A DNA stretch of 64,000 nt from assembly GCF_036227105.1 (NCBI RefSeq), contig NZ_CP109434.1, positions 3,104,001 to 3,168,000 on the forward strand, read 5' to 3'. The translations under genes were made by a program, and so were the position numbers. This stretch comes from Amycolatopsis sp. NBC_01488 (lineage in GTDB: Bacteria; Actinomycetota; Actinomycetes; Mycobacteriales; Pseudonocardiaceae). Shown piece after piece: positions 1 through 7,642 of the stretch; position 1 is the stretch's first letter, and each line of letters opens with the position of its first letter. Below the pieces are notes generated by a model, which did not search any database, was not told the origin of the DNA, and saw only the letters and a program-made list of their open reading frames with translations.

Positions 1-234
1 CGCGACCTGTCCTGGCTCTGGGACGTGCACTTCGAACGGCTGCGCGGCCGGCAGGTCGTGGTCACCGGCGAGCGCGGCGCCGACCTCTCCGTGCGGCTCT
101 GCTACGCCGAGGTCGCGCACTGGGCCGAGCCCGACCCGGTCGCCGCGATCGACGCGCTGCCGCCCGGCGCCGTCGAGCTGGTCGCCAACTACACCGCGTT
201 CCGCGACCTCGTGAGCAGGCTGCCCGGTGACTGA
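1..234 (+). CDS. murT: Lipid II isoglutaminyl synthase subunit MurT, C-terminal end
   Basis: Only the last 77 codons lie in the window; the 5' end is outside. The stretch around VVTGERGADLSVRLCYAEV followed by an Ala/Pro-rich end matches the C-terminal domain (DUF1727) of MurT. MurT is the Mur-ligase-like subunit that activates the D-Glu alpha-carboxyl of lipid II so that GatD can amidate it at the inner face of the membrane. The identification leans heavily on the next gene, a GatD glutaminase that starts inside the last codons of this one (GTG at 227, TGA at 232-234), the usual murT-gatD arrangement. Confidence 0.8.
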   Translation, partial: RDLSWLWDVHFERLRGRQVVVTGERGADLSVRLCYAEVAHWAEPDPVAAIDALPPGAVELVANYTAFRDLVSRLPGD

Positions 235-940
235 CTCGATCGTCCAGATCGGCCTCCTGCTGCCCGAGGTGCTCGGCACCTACGGCGATTCCGGCAACGC
301 GCAGGTCCTCTGCCAGCGGCTGCGCTGGCGCGGGTTCGACGCCGAGGTCGTGCCGGTCGCGCTCGGCGAGCCGGTACCGTCCACTTTGGACCTCTACCTG
401 CTCGGCGGCGGCGAGGACGGCGCACAGGCACTGGCCGCGGCCCACCTCCGGAAGTACCGGCGGGCGCTGACGCCGCAGGCGGTGGTCTTCGGCGTCTGCG
501 CCGGCCTGCAGGTGCTCGGCACCCGCTTCCGCGGCCTCGACGGCGTCGACCACGACGGTCTCGGCCTGCTCGACGTCGCCACCGAAGCCGGCGCGCGGCG
601 CGCGGTCTCCGAACTCGTCGCGACGTCGTCCGGGCTGCTGGACGACGCCCCGCTCACCGGGTTCGAGAACCACCTCGGCGTCAGCAAGCTCGGCTCCGGC
701 AGCGAGTCGCTCGGGCACGTCGTGCGCGGTACCGGCAACGGCGACGGCACCGAAGGCGCGGTGACCGACCACATCGTCGGCACCTACCTGCACGGCCCGG
801 CGCTCGCCCGCAACCCCGCGCTGGCGGACCTGCTGCTCACCTGGACGGTCGGGCACCCCCTGCCGCCGCTGGAGCTGCCCGAGGTCGACCGCCTGCGCGT
901 GGAGCGGCTCACCGCCACCCGCCGGCGGCGGACTTCGTAG
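227..940 (+). CDS. gatD: Lipid II isoglutaminyl synthase, glutaminase subunit GatD
   Basis: A CobB/CobQ-like class I glutamine amidotransferase of 237 residues. It would hydrolyse glutamine and pass ammonia to MurT for amidation of D-glutamate in lipid II. The nucleophile elbow is VVFGVCAGLQ with Cys91, and the late histidine lies in GTYLHGPALARNP. An N-terminal LGTYGDSGNA motif is typical of GatD. The GTG start overlaps the murT stop by eight bases, which suggests translational coupling. The stop codon (938-940) shares one base with the start of the sensor kinase gene, so the four genes may be one transcript. Codons 52-55 contain the unusual 13-mer GTCCACTTTGGAC. Confidence 0.93.
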   Translation: MTDSIVQIGLLLPEVLGTYGDSGNAQVLCQRLRWRGFDAEVVPVALGEPVPSTLDLYLLGGGEDGAQALAAAHLRKYRRALTPQAVVFGVCAGLQVLGTRFRGLDGVDHDGLGLLDVATEAGARRAVSELVATSSGLLDDAPLTGFENHLGVSKLGSGSESLGHVVRGTGNGDGTEGAVTDHIVGTYLHGPALARNPALADLLLTWTVGHPLPPLELPEVDRLRVERLTATRRRRTS

Positions 941-2358
941 TGGCCGCACTCCGTGGTTACGCTGAGTTGGTGAAACTGGGCAGGGTGATCGCCGCGACCG
1001 GCGTGCGCATGCGAACCACCGCGGTGGCCGTCTTCGCGCTCGCGCTGGCCATCGCGGCCGCGCTCGCGGTGGTCGTGGTGCTGCTGGAAGAGTCGCTGGA
1101 CCGCAGCGTCACCGAAAGTGCCCGCAGTACCGGCCGGCAGGTCGCCATCCAGCTCGTCCGCGAGGGCGCGCGCGACCTCAGCGCGTCCGACGTCGCCAGC
1201 ACTGGCGACACCGAGGCCGTCACCCAGGTGCTCAACGCGCGGGGCGTGCCGATCGCGAGCGACCCGGCGATCGTCGGGCACCCGCCGCTGACCGCCGCCC
1301 GCCCGGCCGTGGGCCAGGAGACCATCGAGACCCTCCCGCTCGGGCTCAACGGCGACAGCGCCGACTACCGCGTCGTGTCGCAGGAGGTGAACGGGCCGGG
1401 CGGGCCGTACACGGTGGTTTCCGCTCGGTCGTTGGAGCCGGTGACCGAGGCCTCGACCCGGCTGACGCTCCTGCTCGGGCTGATCGCGATCCCGCTGCTG
1501 GCGATCGCCGGGCTCGCGGTCTACCGCGCGGTCGGCTCGGCGCTGCGGCCGGTCGAGCGGATGCGCCGGACCGTCGCCGAGATCTCGACGCGCGACCTCA
1601 CCGCCCGCGTCCCGCTGCCGCCGGGCGGTGACGAGGTGCACCGGCTGGCCGTGACGCTCAACGAGATGCTCCGGCGGCTCGCGTCGGCGCAGGCCGCGCA
1701 ACGCCGGTTCGTCGCGGACGCCAGTCACGAGCTGCGCTCGCCGCTGTCCACGATCAGCACCGCGCTCGACGTCTCCGGGCGGCACCCGGAGAGCACCGAG
1801 GATCTGGTGCCGGTGATCGCCAGGGAGACCGCGCGGCTGCGCGAGCTCGTCGACGACCTGCTGATGCTCGCCCGCACCGACGACGCGACCGACCGGCCGT
1901 CGCGCACCGAGGTCGATCTCGACGACATCGTCCGCGCCGAAGCGGAGCGGGTCCGCGCCGAGTGCGCGCTGGACGTCGAGGTCCGGGCCGGGCCGGCGAA
2001 GGTGCGCGGCAGCGAGGCCCAGCTGCGGCGGGCGGTGCGGAACCTGGTCGACAACGCGCGCGGGCACGCGCGCTCGCACATCCGCGTCGCCAGCTCGGTG
2101 CGCGGCGATCTCGCCGTCGTCGAGGTGAGCGACGACGGCCCGGGCGTCGGGGAAGGCGACCGCGAGCGGATCTTCGAGCGGTTCGTCCGGCTCGACGCGT
2201 CGCGGCAGCGCGGGCACGGCGGCACCGGGCTGGGCCTGCCGATCGTGGCGGGCATCGCGGCCCGCCACGGCGGCCGGGCGCGCTGCGCCGCGTCGGAGGA
2301 GCCGGGCGCGCGGTTCGTGCTGGAGCTGCCGGTGCTCGAACTGCCGGAGGAGGAGTAG
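940..2358 (+). CDS. Two-component sensor histidine kinase
   Basis: A membrane sensor kinase of about 472 residues. A transmembrane segment lies near residues 27-49, followed by an extracytoplasmic sensor region of about 125 residues, a second transmembrane segment near 175-196, a HAMP linker, a dimerisation/phosphoacceptor box FVADASHELRSPLSTI with His263, and an HATPase domain with DNARGHARSH (N box), DDGPGVG (G1) and GGTGLGLPIV (G2). The GTG at 940 overlaps the gatD stop (TAGTG); in-frame GTG codons about 10 and 21 codons later are alternatives. It precedes its response regulator, the reverse of the commoner order. The stimulus is unknown; position next to murT-gatD makes an envelope signal possible. 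Confidence 0.9.
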   Translation: MAALRGYAELVKLGRVIAATGVRMRTTAVAVFALALAIAAALAVVVVLLEESLDRSVTESARSTGRQVAIQLVREGARDLSASDVASTGDTEAVTQVLNARGVPIASDPAIVGHPPLTAARPAVGQETIETLPLGLNGDSADYRVVSQEVNGPGGPYTVVSARSLEPVTEASTRLTLLLGLIAIPLLAIAGLAVYRAVGSALRPVERMRRTVAEISTRDLTARVPLPPGGDEVHRLAVTLNEMLRRLASAQAAQRRFVADASHELRSPLSTISTALDVSGRHPESTEDLVPVIARETARLRELVDDLLMLARTDDATDRPSRTEVDLDDIVRAEAERVRAECALDVEVRAGPAKVRGSEAQLRRAVRNLVDNARGHARSHIRVASSVRGDLAVVEVSDDGPGVGEGDRERIFERFVRLDASRQRGHGGTGLGLPIVAGIAARHGGRARCAASEEPGARFVLELPVLELPEEE

Positions 2359-3038
2359 TGCGCCTGCTGATCGTGGAGGACGAGCGCGAGTTCGCGGAGA
2401 CGCTGCGGCGCGGCCTGGTCGCCGAGGGGTTCACCGTTGACGTCGCGCACACCGGACGCGAGGGGCTCTGGCGGGCGACCGAGCAGGAGTACGACGTCGT
2501 CGTGCTCGACATCATGCTGCCCGAGCTGTCGGGCTACGAGGTGCTCAAGCGCCTGCGCGCGGCCGAGAACTGGACGCCGGTGCTGATGCTCACCGCGAAG
2601 GACGGCGAGTACGACGAGGCCGACGCGTTCGACCTCGGTGCCGACGACTACCTGTCGAAGCCGTTCTCCTTCGTCGTCCTCATCGCCCGGCTGCGCGCGC
2701 TGCTGCGCCGGGGCGCGCCGGCCCGTCCGGCCGTGCTGGAGGCGGGCGACCTGCGGCTCGACCCGTCCGCCCGGACCGTCCACAGAGGACAACAGCGGAT
2801 CGAGCTGACCGCGCGCGAGTTCGGGCTGCTGGAGTTCCTGCTGCGGCGGCCGGGCACCGCGCTGACGAAGAACGAGATCCTCGGCCACGTCTGGGACGCG
2901 CACTACGACGGCGACGAGAACGTCGTCGAGGTGTACATCGGGTACCTGCGGCGCAAGATCGACGTCCCGTTCGGCACCCGCACCATCGAGACGGTCCGGG
3001 GCGTCGGGTACCGGCTCGTGGACGTTACTCGATCGTAA
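2358..3038 (+). CDS. OmpR/PhoB-family response regulator
   Basis: A 226-residue regulator. The receiver domain (about 1-115) shows the acidic pair E7-D8, the phosphoacceptor Asp51 in VVVLDIMLPELSG, the conserved threonine in LMLTAKD and lysine in DDYLSKPF. A winged-helix DNA-binding domain follows (about 128-224), ending EVYIGYLRRKID and TVRGVGYRLV. The GTG start overlaps the kinase stop (TAGTG), so the pair is translationally coupled. Targets cannot be read from the sequence. Confidence 0.93.
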   Translation: MRLLIVEDEREFAETLRRGLVAEGFTVDVAHTGREGLWRATEQEYDVVVLDIMLPELSGYEVLKRLRAAENWTPVLMLTAKDGEYDEADAFDLGADDYLSKPFSFVVLIARLRALLRRGAPARPAVLEAGDLRLDPSARTVHRGQQRIELTAREFGLLEFLLRRPGTALTKNEILGHVWDAHYDGDENVVEVYIGYLRRKIDVPFGTRTIETVRGVGYRLVDVTRS

Positions 3039-3222
3039 TCTTCCGCGCGGAATCGGTGAATTGGTTCCGCTGGGCGTCCCGGTACTGGTCCGTTCGTCGC
3101 CGCGGATTGCCGCAGATCGCCCAGCCGTTCCCGCGAATCGGTGAAAAATACCGTGCCGTAGCTCATCTGCGGGCGGTTGTGCCCGTTGCTACGGTGGGCA
3201 CCCACCCGAGACCAGGAAAGCG
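3039..3222 (+). promoter_or_regulatory. Probable promoter region of the gas-vesicle operon
   Basis: A 184-bp gap that is noticeably richer in A/T than its neighbours, with AAAAATA near 3144. A possible -10 box TACGGT lies at 3190-3195 with no convincing -35. The Shine-Dalgarno AGGAAAG lies just before the gvpO ATG at 3223. No operator was recognised. Confidence 0.4.
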
Positions 3223-3552
3223 ATGACGGAATCGCCAGAACCGTTCCTTGCGCAAAACAACAATCTACCGGAAGACTCCGGGAAATCCGTTTCCCGGCTT
3301 CGCGCCGCCGACGCCATCCGGGAAGCGACGACCCAGTTCGGCGTGGTCACGGGGCTGGCCCTGCACGCCGTGACCGGGCTCCGGACCCGCGCCGACGGCG
3401 GCTGGTCCGTGCTCGTCGACGTCGTCGAGCTGGCCCGGATCCCGGACTCCACCAGCGTGCTGGCCACCTACCGGGTGGACCTCGACGCCGCGGGCGAGCT
3501 CACCGCGTGCGAGCGGCTGCGACGGTTCACCCGCGGCGCCACCGATTCCTGA
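3223..3552 (+). CDS. gvpO: Gas vesicle protein GvpO
   Basis: A 109-residue protein. After a low-complexity N-terminus of about 25 residues, the GvpO core runs from AIREATTQFGVVTGLALHAV to YRVDLDAAGELTACERLRRF. GvpO is an accessory protein found at the head of actinobacterial gvp operons, with a role in expression or assembly that is not fully resolved. ATG start with AGGAAAG upstream. It is the first gene of an eight-gene run with almost no intergenic space. Confidence 0.88.
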   Translation: MTESPEPFLAQNNNLPEDSGKSVSRLRAADAIREATTQFGVVTGLALHAVTGLRTRADGGWSVLVDVVELARIPDSTSVLATYRVDLDAAGELTACERLRRFTRGATDS

Positions 3553-3560
3553 AAGGGAGT

Positions 3561-3854
3561 GTGACACGATTGGCCGCTTCGTCCGATTCATTGGCGGACA
3601 TTCTGGAACGCGTGCTCGACAAGGGCGTCGTGATAGCCGGTGACATCGGCGTCAGCGTCGTCGACGTCGAATTGCTGACGCTGCGGATCCGGCTGTTCAT
3701 CGCTTCGGCGCAGACCGCCCGGGAAATGGGGATGGACTGGTGGACGAACGACCCGTTCTTCTCGCCGAACGCCCAGCGTGAAGAGCTGGCGGCCCGCGTC
3801 GCCGAACTGGAGGCCCGGCTGCCGGCGCCGAGCGGGACGGGGGAACAGCGGTGA
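3561..3854 (+). CDS. Gas vesicle structural protein of the GvpA/GvpJ family
   Basis: A 97-residue protein starting at GTG 3561 behind GAAAGGGAG. The GvpA-type amphipathic core DILERVLDKGVVIAGD-GVSVVDVELLTLRIRLFIASA spans about residues 12-54. A C-terminal extension has MDWWTNDPFF and a short helix (VAELEARL). The WW-x-ND extension is more usual in GvpJ/GvpA paralogues of actinobacteria than in the classical shell protein; the better classical GvpA candidate is the gene at 4934. Overlaps the next gene by four bases (GTGA). Confidence 0.85.
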   Translation: MTRLAASSDSLADILERVLDKGVVIAGDIGVSVVDVELLTLRIRLFIASAQTAREMGMDWWTNDPFFSPNAQREELAARVAELEARLPAPSGTGEQR

Positions 3855-4573
3855 GCGAGTGGCTGTGCGCGTACGCGATCACGCGCAACCGTCCGTCCAC
3901 TTTGGACATCGGCGCGCCGCGGCTGATCGGCTACCGCGACCTCGGGGTCGTCGTCTCCGAAGTGACTCCCGAGCGCTTCGACCGGATCGACACGCTCGAC
4001 CCGGTCGACGGCACGCTCGCCGAGCTGGCCCGCGAACACGACGCCGTCGTGCGCGCGGTGTTCCGGCACGAACCCGTGCTGCCGCTGCGGTTCGGCACGG
4101 TCCTCGACGGCGAAGACGCCGCGCGCCGGCTGTTGGAGGCCGCCTACGACCAGGCCCGCGACTGCCTCGACGAAGTGGCCGGGCACCGCGAGTGGGGCGT
4201 CCGGGTGCGGCACGCCGAGCCCACGACGGCCCGCCCGGACGCGGCGGGCCTGACGGGCACGCAGTACCTCGTCCGCCGGCGGGAACGGCTGAAGGCGATC
4301 CAGCGCGGCCGCGAAGACGTCGTCAAGGTGGCCTCGGGGCTGGCAACCGCGCTGCGCGGGCACGCCGCCGACAGCATGGAGCGGGCCCGGCCGCACGGCG
4401 TGCTGGCCAACACGGCCTACCTGGTCGCGAAGGGGCAGGAAGCGGCGTTCCACGCGGAGTTCGAGTGGTTCGCCCGCGAGCTGCGCCAGGCCGGCGCGAC
4501 GGTCGAGACGTCCGGCCCGTGGCCGCCGTACTCGTTCACCGACGTCGAGCTCGGGGTGACGGCGGATGGCTGA
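3851..4573 (+). CDS. gvpF: Gas vesicle protein GvpF/GvpL family
   Basis: A 240-residue GvpF/L protein, near the usual length for the family. Family features are WLCAYAITR at the N-terminus, a PVLPLRFGTV segment near residue 75, the GVRVRHA strand and a GPWPPYSFTDVEL C-terminus. GvpF/L proteins bind GvpA and help nucleate the vesicle. The GTG start overlaps the preceding stop (GTGA), and the stop lies eight bases inside the next gene. Codons near 3895 carry a second copy of GTCCACTTTGGAC, again encoding S-T-L-D with rare ACT and TTG codons. Confidence 0.9.
   Translation: MSEWLCAYAITRNRPSTLDIGAPRLIGYRDLGVVVSEVTPERFDRIDTLDPVDGTLAELAREHDAVVRAVFRHEPVLPLRFGTVLDGEDAARRLLEAAYDQARDCLDEVAGHREWGVRVRHAEPTTARPDAAGLTGTQYLVRRRERLKAIQRGREDVVKVASGLATALRGHAADSMERARPHGVLANTAYLVAKGQEAAFHAEFEWFARELRQAGATVETSGPWPPYSFTDVELGVTADG
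3895..3907. repeat. Recurring 13-bp motif GTCCACWTYGGAC (representative copy)
   Basis: One of six exact matches to GTCCACWTYGGAC, counted on either strand: 379-391, 3895-3907, 13296-13308, 19681-19693, 34722-34734 and 58820-58832. Copies with one or two changes lie at 26341-26353, 27141-27153, 50828-50840 and 51768-51780. The motif has GTCC/GGAC arms around an A/T-leaning centre. Copies occur in both orientations, in coding and non-coding DNA. Function unknown. Confidence 0.6.
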
Positions 4574-4715
4574 CGCCGTCGAGTCCGTCGCCGACCTGCT
4601 CGACCGGGTGGTGCACCGGGGTGCCGTCGTGACCGGCGACGTGATCATCTCGCTCGCCGGCATCGACCTGGTGCGGCTCGACCTGCGGCGGCTGCTGCTC
4701 GGGCTCGAAGAGTGA
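4566..4715 (+). CDS. Very short GvpJ/GvpS-like gas vesicle protein
   Basis: A 49-residue gene. ATG 4566 lies inside the end of gvpF and the TGA at 4713-4715 overlaps the gvpK start. The product is only the GvpA-family core: SVADLLDRVVHRGAVVTGD followed by VIISLAGIDLVRLDLRRLL. The GD-ISLAG-DLV pattern is that of GvpJ/GvpS minor vesicle proteins, which normally carry 30-60 further residues. It is tightly packed between overlapping genes and keeps the hydrophobic pattern, so it looks functional rather than decayed. Confidence 0.8.
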   Translation: MADAVESVADLLDRVVHRGAVVTGDVIISLAGIDLVRLDLRRLLLGLEE

Positions 4716-4933
4716 GCGAGCCCGTCCGGATCCCCGCCGACGCGGGACGCGGGCTCGGCCACCTGGTCGTCACCGTGCTCGACATCCTCCGCGAAGTGCT
4801 CGAACGCCAAGCCCTGCGGCGCCTCGACGCCGGATCCCTCACCCCCGCCCAGGTCGAAGACCTCGGCCAGGCCCTGATCGCGCTGGAGCTGCGGTTCGCC
4901 GAGATCCGCGCGGCCCTCGACGAAAGGATCTAA
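4712..4933 (+). CDS. gvpK: Gas vesicle protein GvpK
   Basis: A 73-residue GvpK-family protein. The core is LGHLVVTVLDILREVLERQA followed by LRRLDAGSLTPAQVEDLGQALIAL and a final helix ELRFAEIRAAL. It is an accessory assembly protein. GTG start overlaps the previous TGA by four bases; the stop TAA is immediately followed by the next GTG. Confidence 0.88.
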   Translation: MSEPVRIPADAGRGLGHLVVTVLDILREVLERQALRRLDAGSLTPAQVEDLGQALIALELRFAEIRAALDERI

Positions 4934-5251
4934 GTGACCAGACCGGGACAGACCGGCGGCGGACTCGCCGACACGCTCGACATCCTGCTCGACAAGGGTC
5001 TCGTGATCGACGCTTCGGTGCGGGTGTCGGTGATCGGGATCGAGCTGCTGGCGATCGAGGCGCGGATCGTGATCGCCAGCGTCGACACCTACATCCGCTA
5101 CCTGGAAGCGATGCAGCGCCTGCAGAACACGACCGTGCCCGGGCAGATCTCGCAGGGGCTGGGGCAGACGACCGGGCTGATCCCGCCCCCGCCACCCACG
5201 CCCGCGGTGGCGGTGCCGGTGGAGCCGGCCGTCCCGGTCGACCAGCCGTGA
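4934..5251 (+). CDS. gvpA: Gas vesicle shell protein GvpA, with a proline-rich tail
   Basis: A 105-residue protein whose first about 65 residues match the classical GvpA shell subunit: LADTLDILLDKGLVIDAS, VRVSVIGIELLAIEARIV and IASVDTYIRYLEAM. This is the closest match in the cluster to the major rib-forming subunit. The C-terminus adds about 40 residues, including IPPPPPTP and a V/P/A-rich end, which is unusual for a protein that packs into a crystalline shell. GTG start directly abuts the gvpK stop; the stop overlaps the next gene by four bases. Confidence 0.87.
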   Translation: MTRPGQTGGGLADTLDILLDKGLVIDASVRVSVIGIELLAIEARIVIASVDTYIRYLEAMQRLQNTTVPGQISQGLGQTTGLIPPPPPTPAVAVPVEPAVPVDQP

Positions 5252-5808
5252 CGCTGCAGCTCTACGGCGTCGTGCGGGCCGGGCACCCGAGGGCACCGCG
5301 GACGGTGTGCTGGGACGACCTGGCGATGGTCGTCGGCGATCCCGAGCCCGACCCGGCGGTGCACCTGGCGGTGGTCTCCGCGCTCGTCGAGGGCGGCCCG
5401 GTGCTGCCGGTCCGGTTCGGCACCGTGGCCGACGACGAGGACGCCGTCCGCACCGAGGTGCTGGCTCCGGCCGCCGGCGAGTACCGCGCCGATCTCGACC
5501 GGCTCGACGGGCTGGCCGAGGTGCACGTCTGCCTGCGGTTCACCGAGCCCGGCTCGCCGTGGCGCTCCGCGCGGTCCGACGTGCTGCTGAGCGAGGTCGC
5601 CGAGCGCGCCCGCGATTCCGTGGCGCTGCCCGCCGGGGAGAGCGCCGACGAGCGGTGGGCGTTCCTGGTCGGGCTGGGCGACCTGCTCGTCGTCCGCGAC
5701 GCGGTCACCGGGCTCACCCGCGGCGGCGGCGTCCAGGCCGACTGGGTCGGGCCGCTGCCCGCGTACAGCTTCCTGGAGCGGCGGACCTGCACGCGGTGGA
5801 GCTGGTGA
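5248..5808 (+). CDS. Short GvpF/GvpL-family gas vesicle protein
   Basis: A 186-residue GvpF/L homologue, about 50 residues shorter than the copy at 3851 and than most of the family. It keeps LYGVVRAGHPRAP at the start, GPVLPVRFGTVADDEDAVRTE, HVCLRFTEPGSPWRS and the terminal GPLPAYSFLE. The missing length is mostly in the central helical region. GTG start and stop both overlap neighbours by four bases (GTGA). Confidence 0.83.
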   Translation: MTLQLYGVVRAGHPRAPRTVCWDDLAMVVGDPEPDPAVHLAVVSALVEGGPVLPVRFGTVADDEDAVRTEVLAPAAGEYRADLDRLDGLAEVHVCLRFTEPGSPWRSARSDVLLSEVAERARDSVALPAGESADERWAFLVGLGDLLVVRDAVTGLTRGGGVQADWVGPLPAYSFLERRTCTRWSW

Positions 5809-6410
5809 GCGACGGCGGAACAGTCGCTGAACACTCCTTTCGGGACTGGCCGCGGTGGCTCGCGGTCGGCGATCCTGGCCGCGTGGGCACCAGTGAAGTC
5901 GCGGCGCTCCCGCGCGCGTTCGGCGGGCCCGGCTCCGGGCCGGGCCAGTTCCGCGCGCCGTCGGGCATCGCCGTCGACGTGCGCGGACGCGTGTGGGTGG
6001 CCGACACCGGCAACGACCGAGTGCAGGCGTTCACCCGCGACGGCGCGCTCGTGCGCGTGCTCGCCGGCCGGCTCAAGGCGCCGGAAGGGGTCGCGGTCGA
6101 CGCGGCGGGCAACGTCTACGTCGCCGACACCGGCAACCGGCGTGTGGTGCAGTTCTCGTGGTGGGGCGGGTTCGTGCGCGAGTTCGGCGACCTGGTCCGG
6201 CCGCGCGGCGTCGCGCTGGACCGGGCCGGGCGGCTGCTGGTCGACGACACCGGCCGCGTAGCGCGGTTCGACACCCGCACAGGCACGGCGCTGTCCGACA
6301 CGGCCGAGCCGATCAGCTCACCGCGTGACGTCGCCGACGACGGCCTCGGCGGAGTCTGGGTCGCCGAAACCGGCAACCACCGCATCGTCCACTTCGGAGC
6401 GTCCGCCTAG
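5805..6410 (+). CDS. NHL-repeat protein coupled to the gas-vesicle operon
   Basis: A 201-residue protein. GTG 5805 overlaps the preceding gvp stop by four bases, the spacing used throughout this operon; GTG 5883 is a possible internal start. It has NHL/beta-propeller repeats: VWVADTGNDRVQAF, VYVADTGNRRVVQF, a degenerate LLVDDTGRVARF, and VWVAETGNHRIVHF. No signal peptide is seen, so it is probably cytoplasmic. NHL propellers usually mediate protein or RNA contacts. It is not a recognised gas-vesicle component; a role in assembly or in binding vesicles is inference from position. Confidence 0.75.
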   Translation: MSDGGTVAEHSFRDWPRWLAVGDPGRVGTSEVAALPRAFGGPGSGPGQFRAPSGIAVDVRGRVWVADTGNDRVQAFTRDGALVRVLAGRLKAPEGVAVDAAGNVYVADTGNRRVVQFSWWGGFVREFGDLVRPRGVALDRAGRLLVDDTGRVARFDTRTGTALSDTAEPISSPRDVADDGLGGVWVAETGNHRIVHFGASA

Positions 6411-6426
6411 GGAGGCCGGCCGAGCC

Positions 6427-7179
6427 TCAGCTGCCGGCCAGAGCGCGGGCGAGGAGAGGCAGCAGGCGGTCCCAGTGAAGCAGCAGCGCGGCGGGGTCGA
6501 AGGCGTCGGTGTCGGACATCGTGAAGCCGTGGAAGGTACCGGGGTAGATCTCGGACGTGTAGTCGACACCCGCCGCGTCCAGGGTCTGGTTGAGCTCGTC
6601 GAGAGCGGCCGGCGTCACGTCGGTTTCGGCGTGGCCGAAGTGGGCCCGGGCGGTGAGCCGGTGCAAGGCGTCTGGCCCGGCAGCGCCCACCGGGGCGTGA
6701 AACGCGGCGAGGGCGGCCACCTGCCCCGGGTGGGCCGCGGCGGTGCGCGTCGCCAGAAGGCCGCCGATGCAGTAGCCGGTCACCGCGACCGGTCCGGCGC
6801 CGACCTCGGGTTGCGCGGTGAGGAACCGGAGGTAGGCATCGGCGTCACGCAGCACGCGTTCGGTGGTGTGCGCCTCGATCAAGGGCATCAGCCGGGCGAA
6901 GATCGCGGGCCTGGCTTCCTCCCCGATGTACTCGGGGAGGTCGATCACCGGGGCCGGGCCGTTCCGGTAGAAGATGTTGGGGACGAGCACGTAGTACCCG
7001 TGACCGGCCAGTTCCCGGGCCATGTCCCGCAGCACGGGCCGGATACCGAAGCCGTCCGGGTACATCAGCACTCCTGGGTGCCGCCCGTCGTCGTCGGGGA
7101 AGGCGGCGAAGGCGTCGGCCTCGCCGTCCGCGGTGGGAATCTGCAGCGTCTTGGTGAGCGATGTCGTCCCGGTGTTCAT
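6427..7179 (-). CDS. Dienelactone hydrolase family protein
   Basis: A 250-residue alpha/beta hydrolase of the dienelactone hydrolase family. The nucleophile motif is GYCIGG with Cys137, and the catalytic histidine is in GTFHGF near residue 215. The Cys nucleophile is the DLH signature, pointing to hydrolysis of enol-lactones or related esters. The start ATG (7177-7179) gives MNTGTTSLTK; upstream in-frame codons lack support. It ends 16 bp from the convergent NHL gene; a short GAGGC/GCCTC hairpin lies between them. Confidence 0.85.
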   Translation of the reverse strand: MNTGTTSLTKTLQIPTADGEADAFAAFPDDDGRHPGVLMYPDGFGIRPVLRDMARELAGHGYYVLVPNIFYRNGPAPVIDLPEYIGEEARPAIFARLMPLIEAHTTERVLRDADAYLRFLTAQPEVGAGPVAVTGYCIGGLLATRTAAAHPGQVAALAAFHAPVGAAGPDALHRLTARAHFGHAETDVTPAALDELNQTLDAAGVDYTSEIYPGTFHGFTMSDTDAFDPAALLLHWDRLLPLLARALAGS

Positions 7180-7217
7180 CGCCCCACAGGATAGGGCCGC
7201 GGGAGGAACAGCACCGC

Positions 7218-7619
7218 CTAGTTTTTCGAGATCGCGGCCGTCGCGCGGACGACGGCGGTGCAGCGGTTCTCGACGTACTCGAGCCCGCCTTCTTCGGCGA
7301 TGCGGCGCGCTTCGGCGGAGACGATGCCCTGCTGCAGCCACAGCGCCTTCGCACCGATCTCGACGGCTTCGCGGGCGATGCCCGGCGCCTCGGCGGACGG
7401 CCGAAAGACATCCACGACATCGACCGGCTCCGGGATGTCCTTCAGCGACCGGTAGACCTTCTGGCCGAGCAGCTCGGTGGCGCTCGGGTGCACCGGGATG
7501 ATCCGGAAGCCGTGTGCCTGCAGGACCGCCGGGACGCCGTGCGCGGCCTTGGCCGGGTCCCGGCTCAGGCCGACGACGGCGATGGTCTTCGCGCTCTCGA
7601 GGATCTCTTCTGCCTTCAT
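7218..7619 (-). CDS. CoA-binding domain protein (YccU/DUF1832-like Rossmann fold)
   Basis: A 133-residue stand-alone CoA_binding Rossmann domain. The nucleotide loop is IAVVGLSRDPAK, followed by IIPVHPSATELLG, a conserved V-DVVDVFRPS strand and ALWLQQGIVS. Such proteins bind CoA or NADP; substrate and pathway are unknown. Start ATG 7617-7619. Confidence 0.85.
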   Translation of the reverse strand: MKAEEILESAKTIAVVGLSRDPAKAAHGVPAVLQAHGFRIIPVHPSATELLGQKVYRSLKDIPEPVDVVDVFRPSAEAPGIAREAVEIGAKALWLQQGIVSAEARRIAEEGGLEYVENRCTAVVRATAAISKN

Positions 7620-7642
7620 GTGGGGGGAACGCCCGCCGGGCC

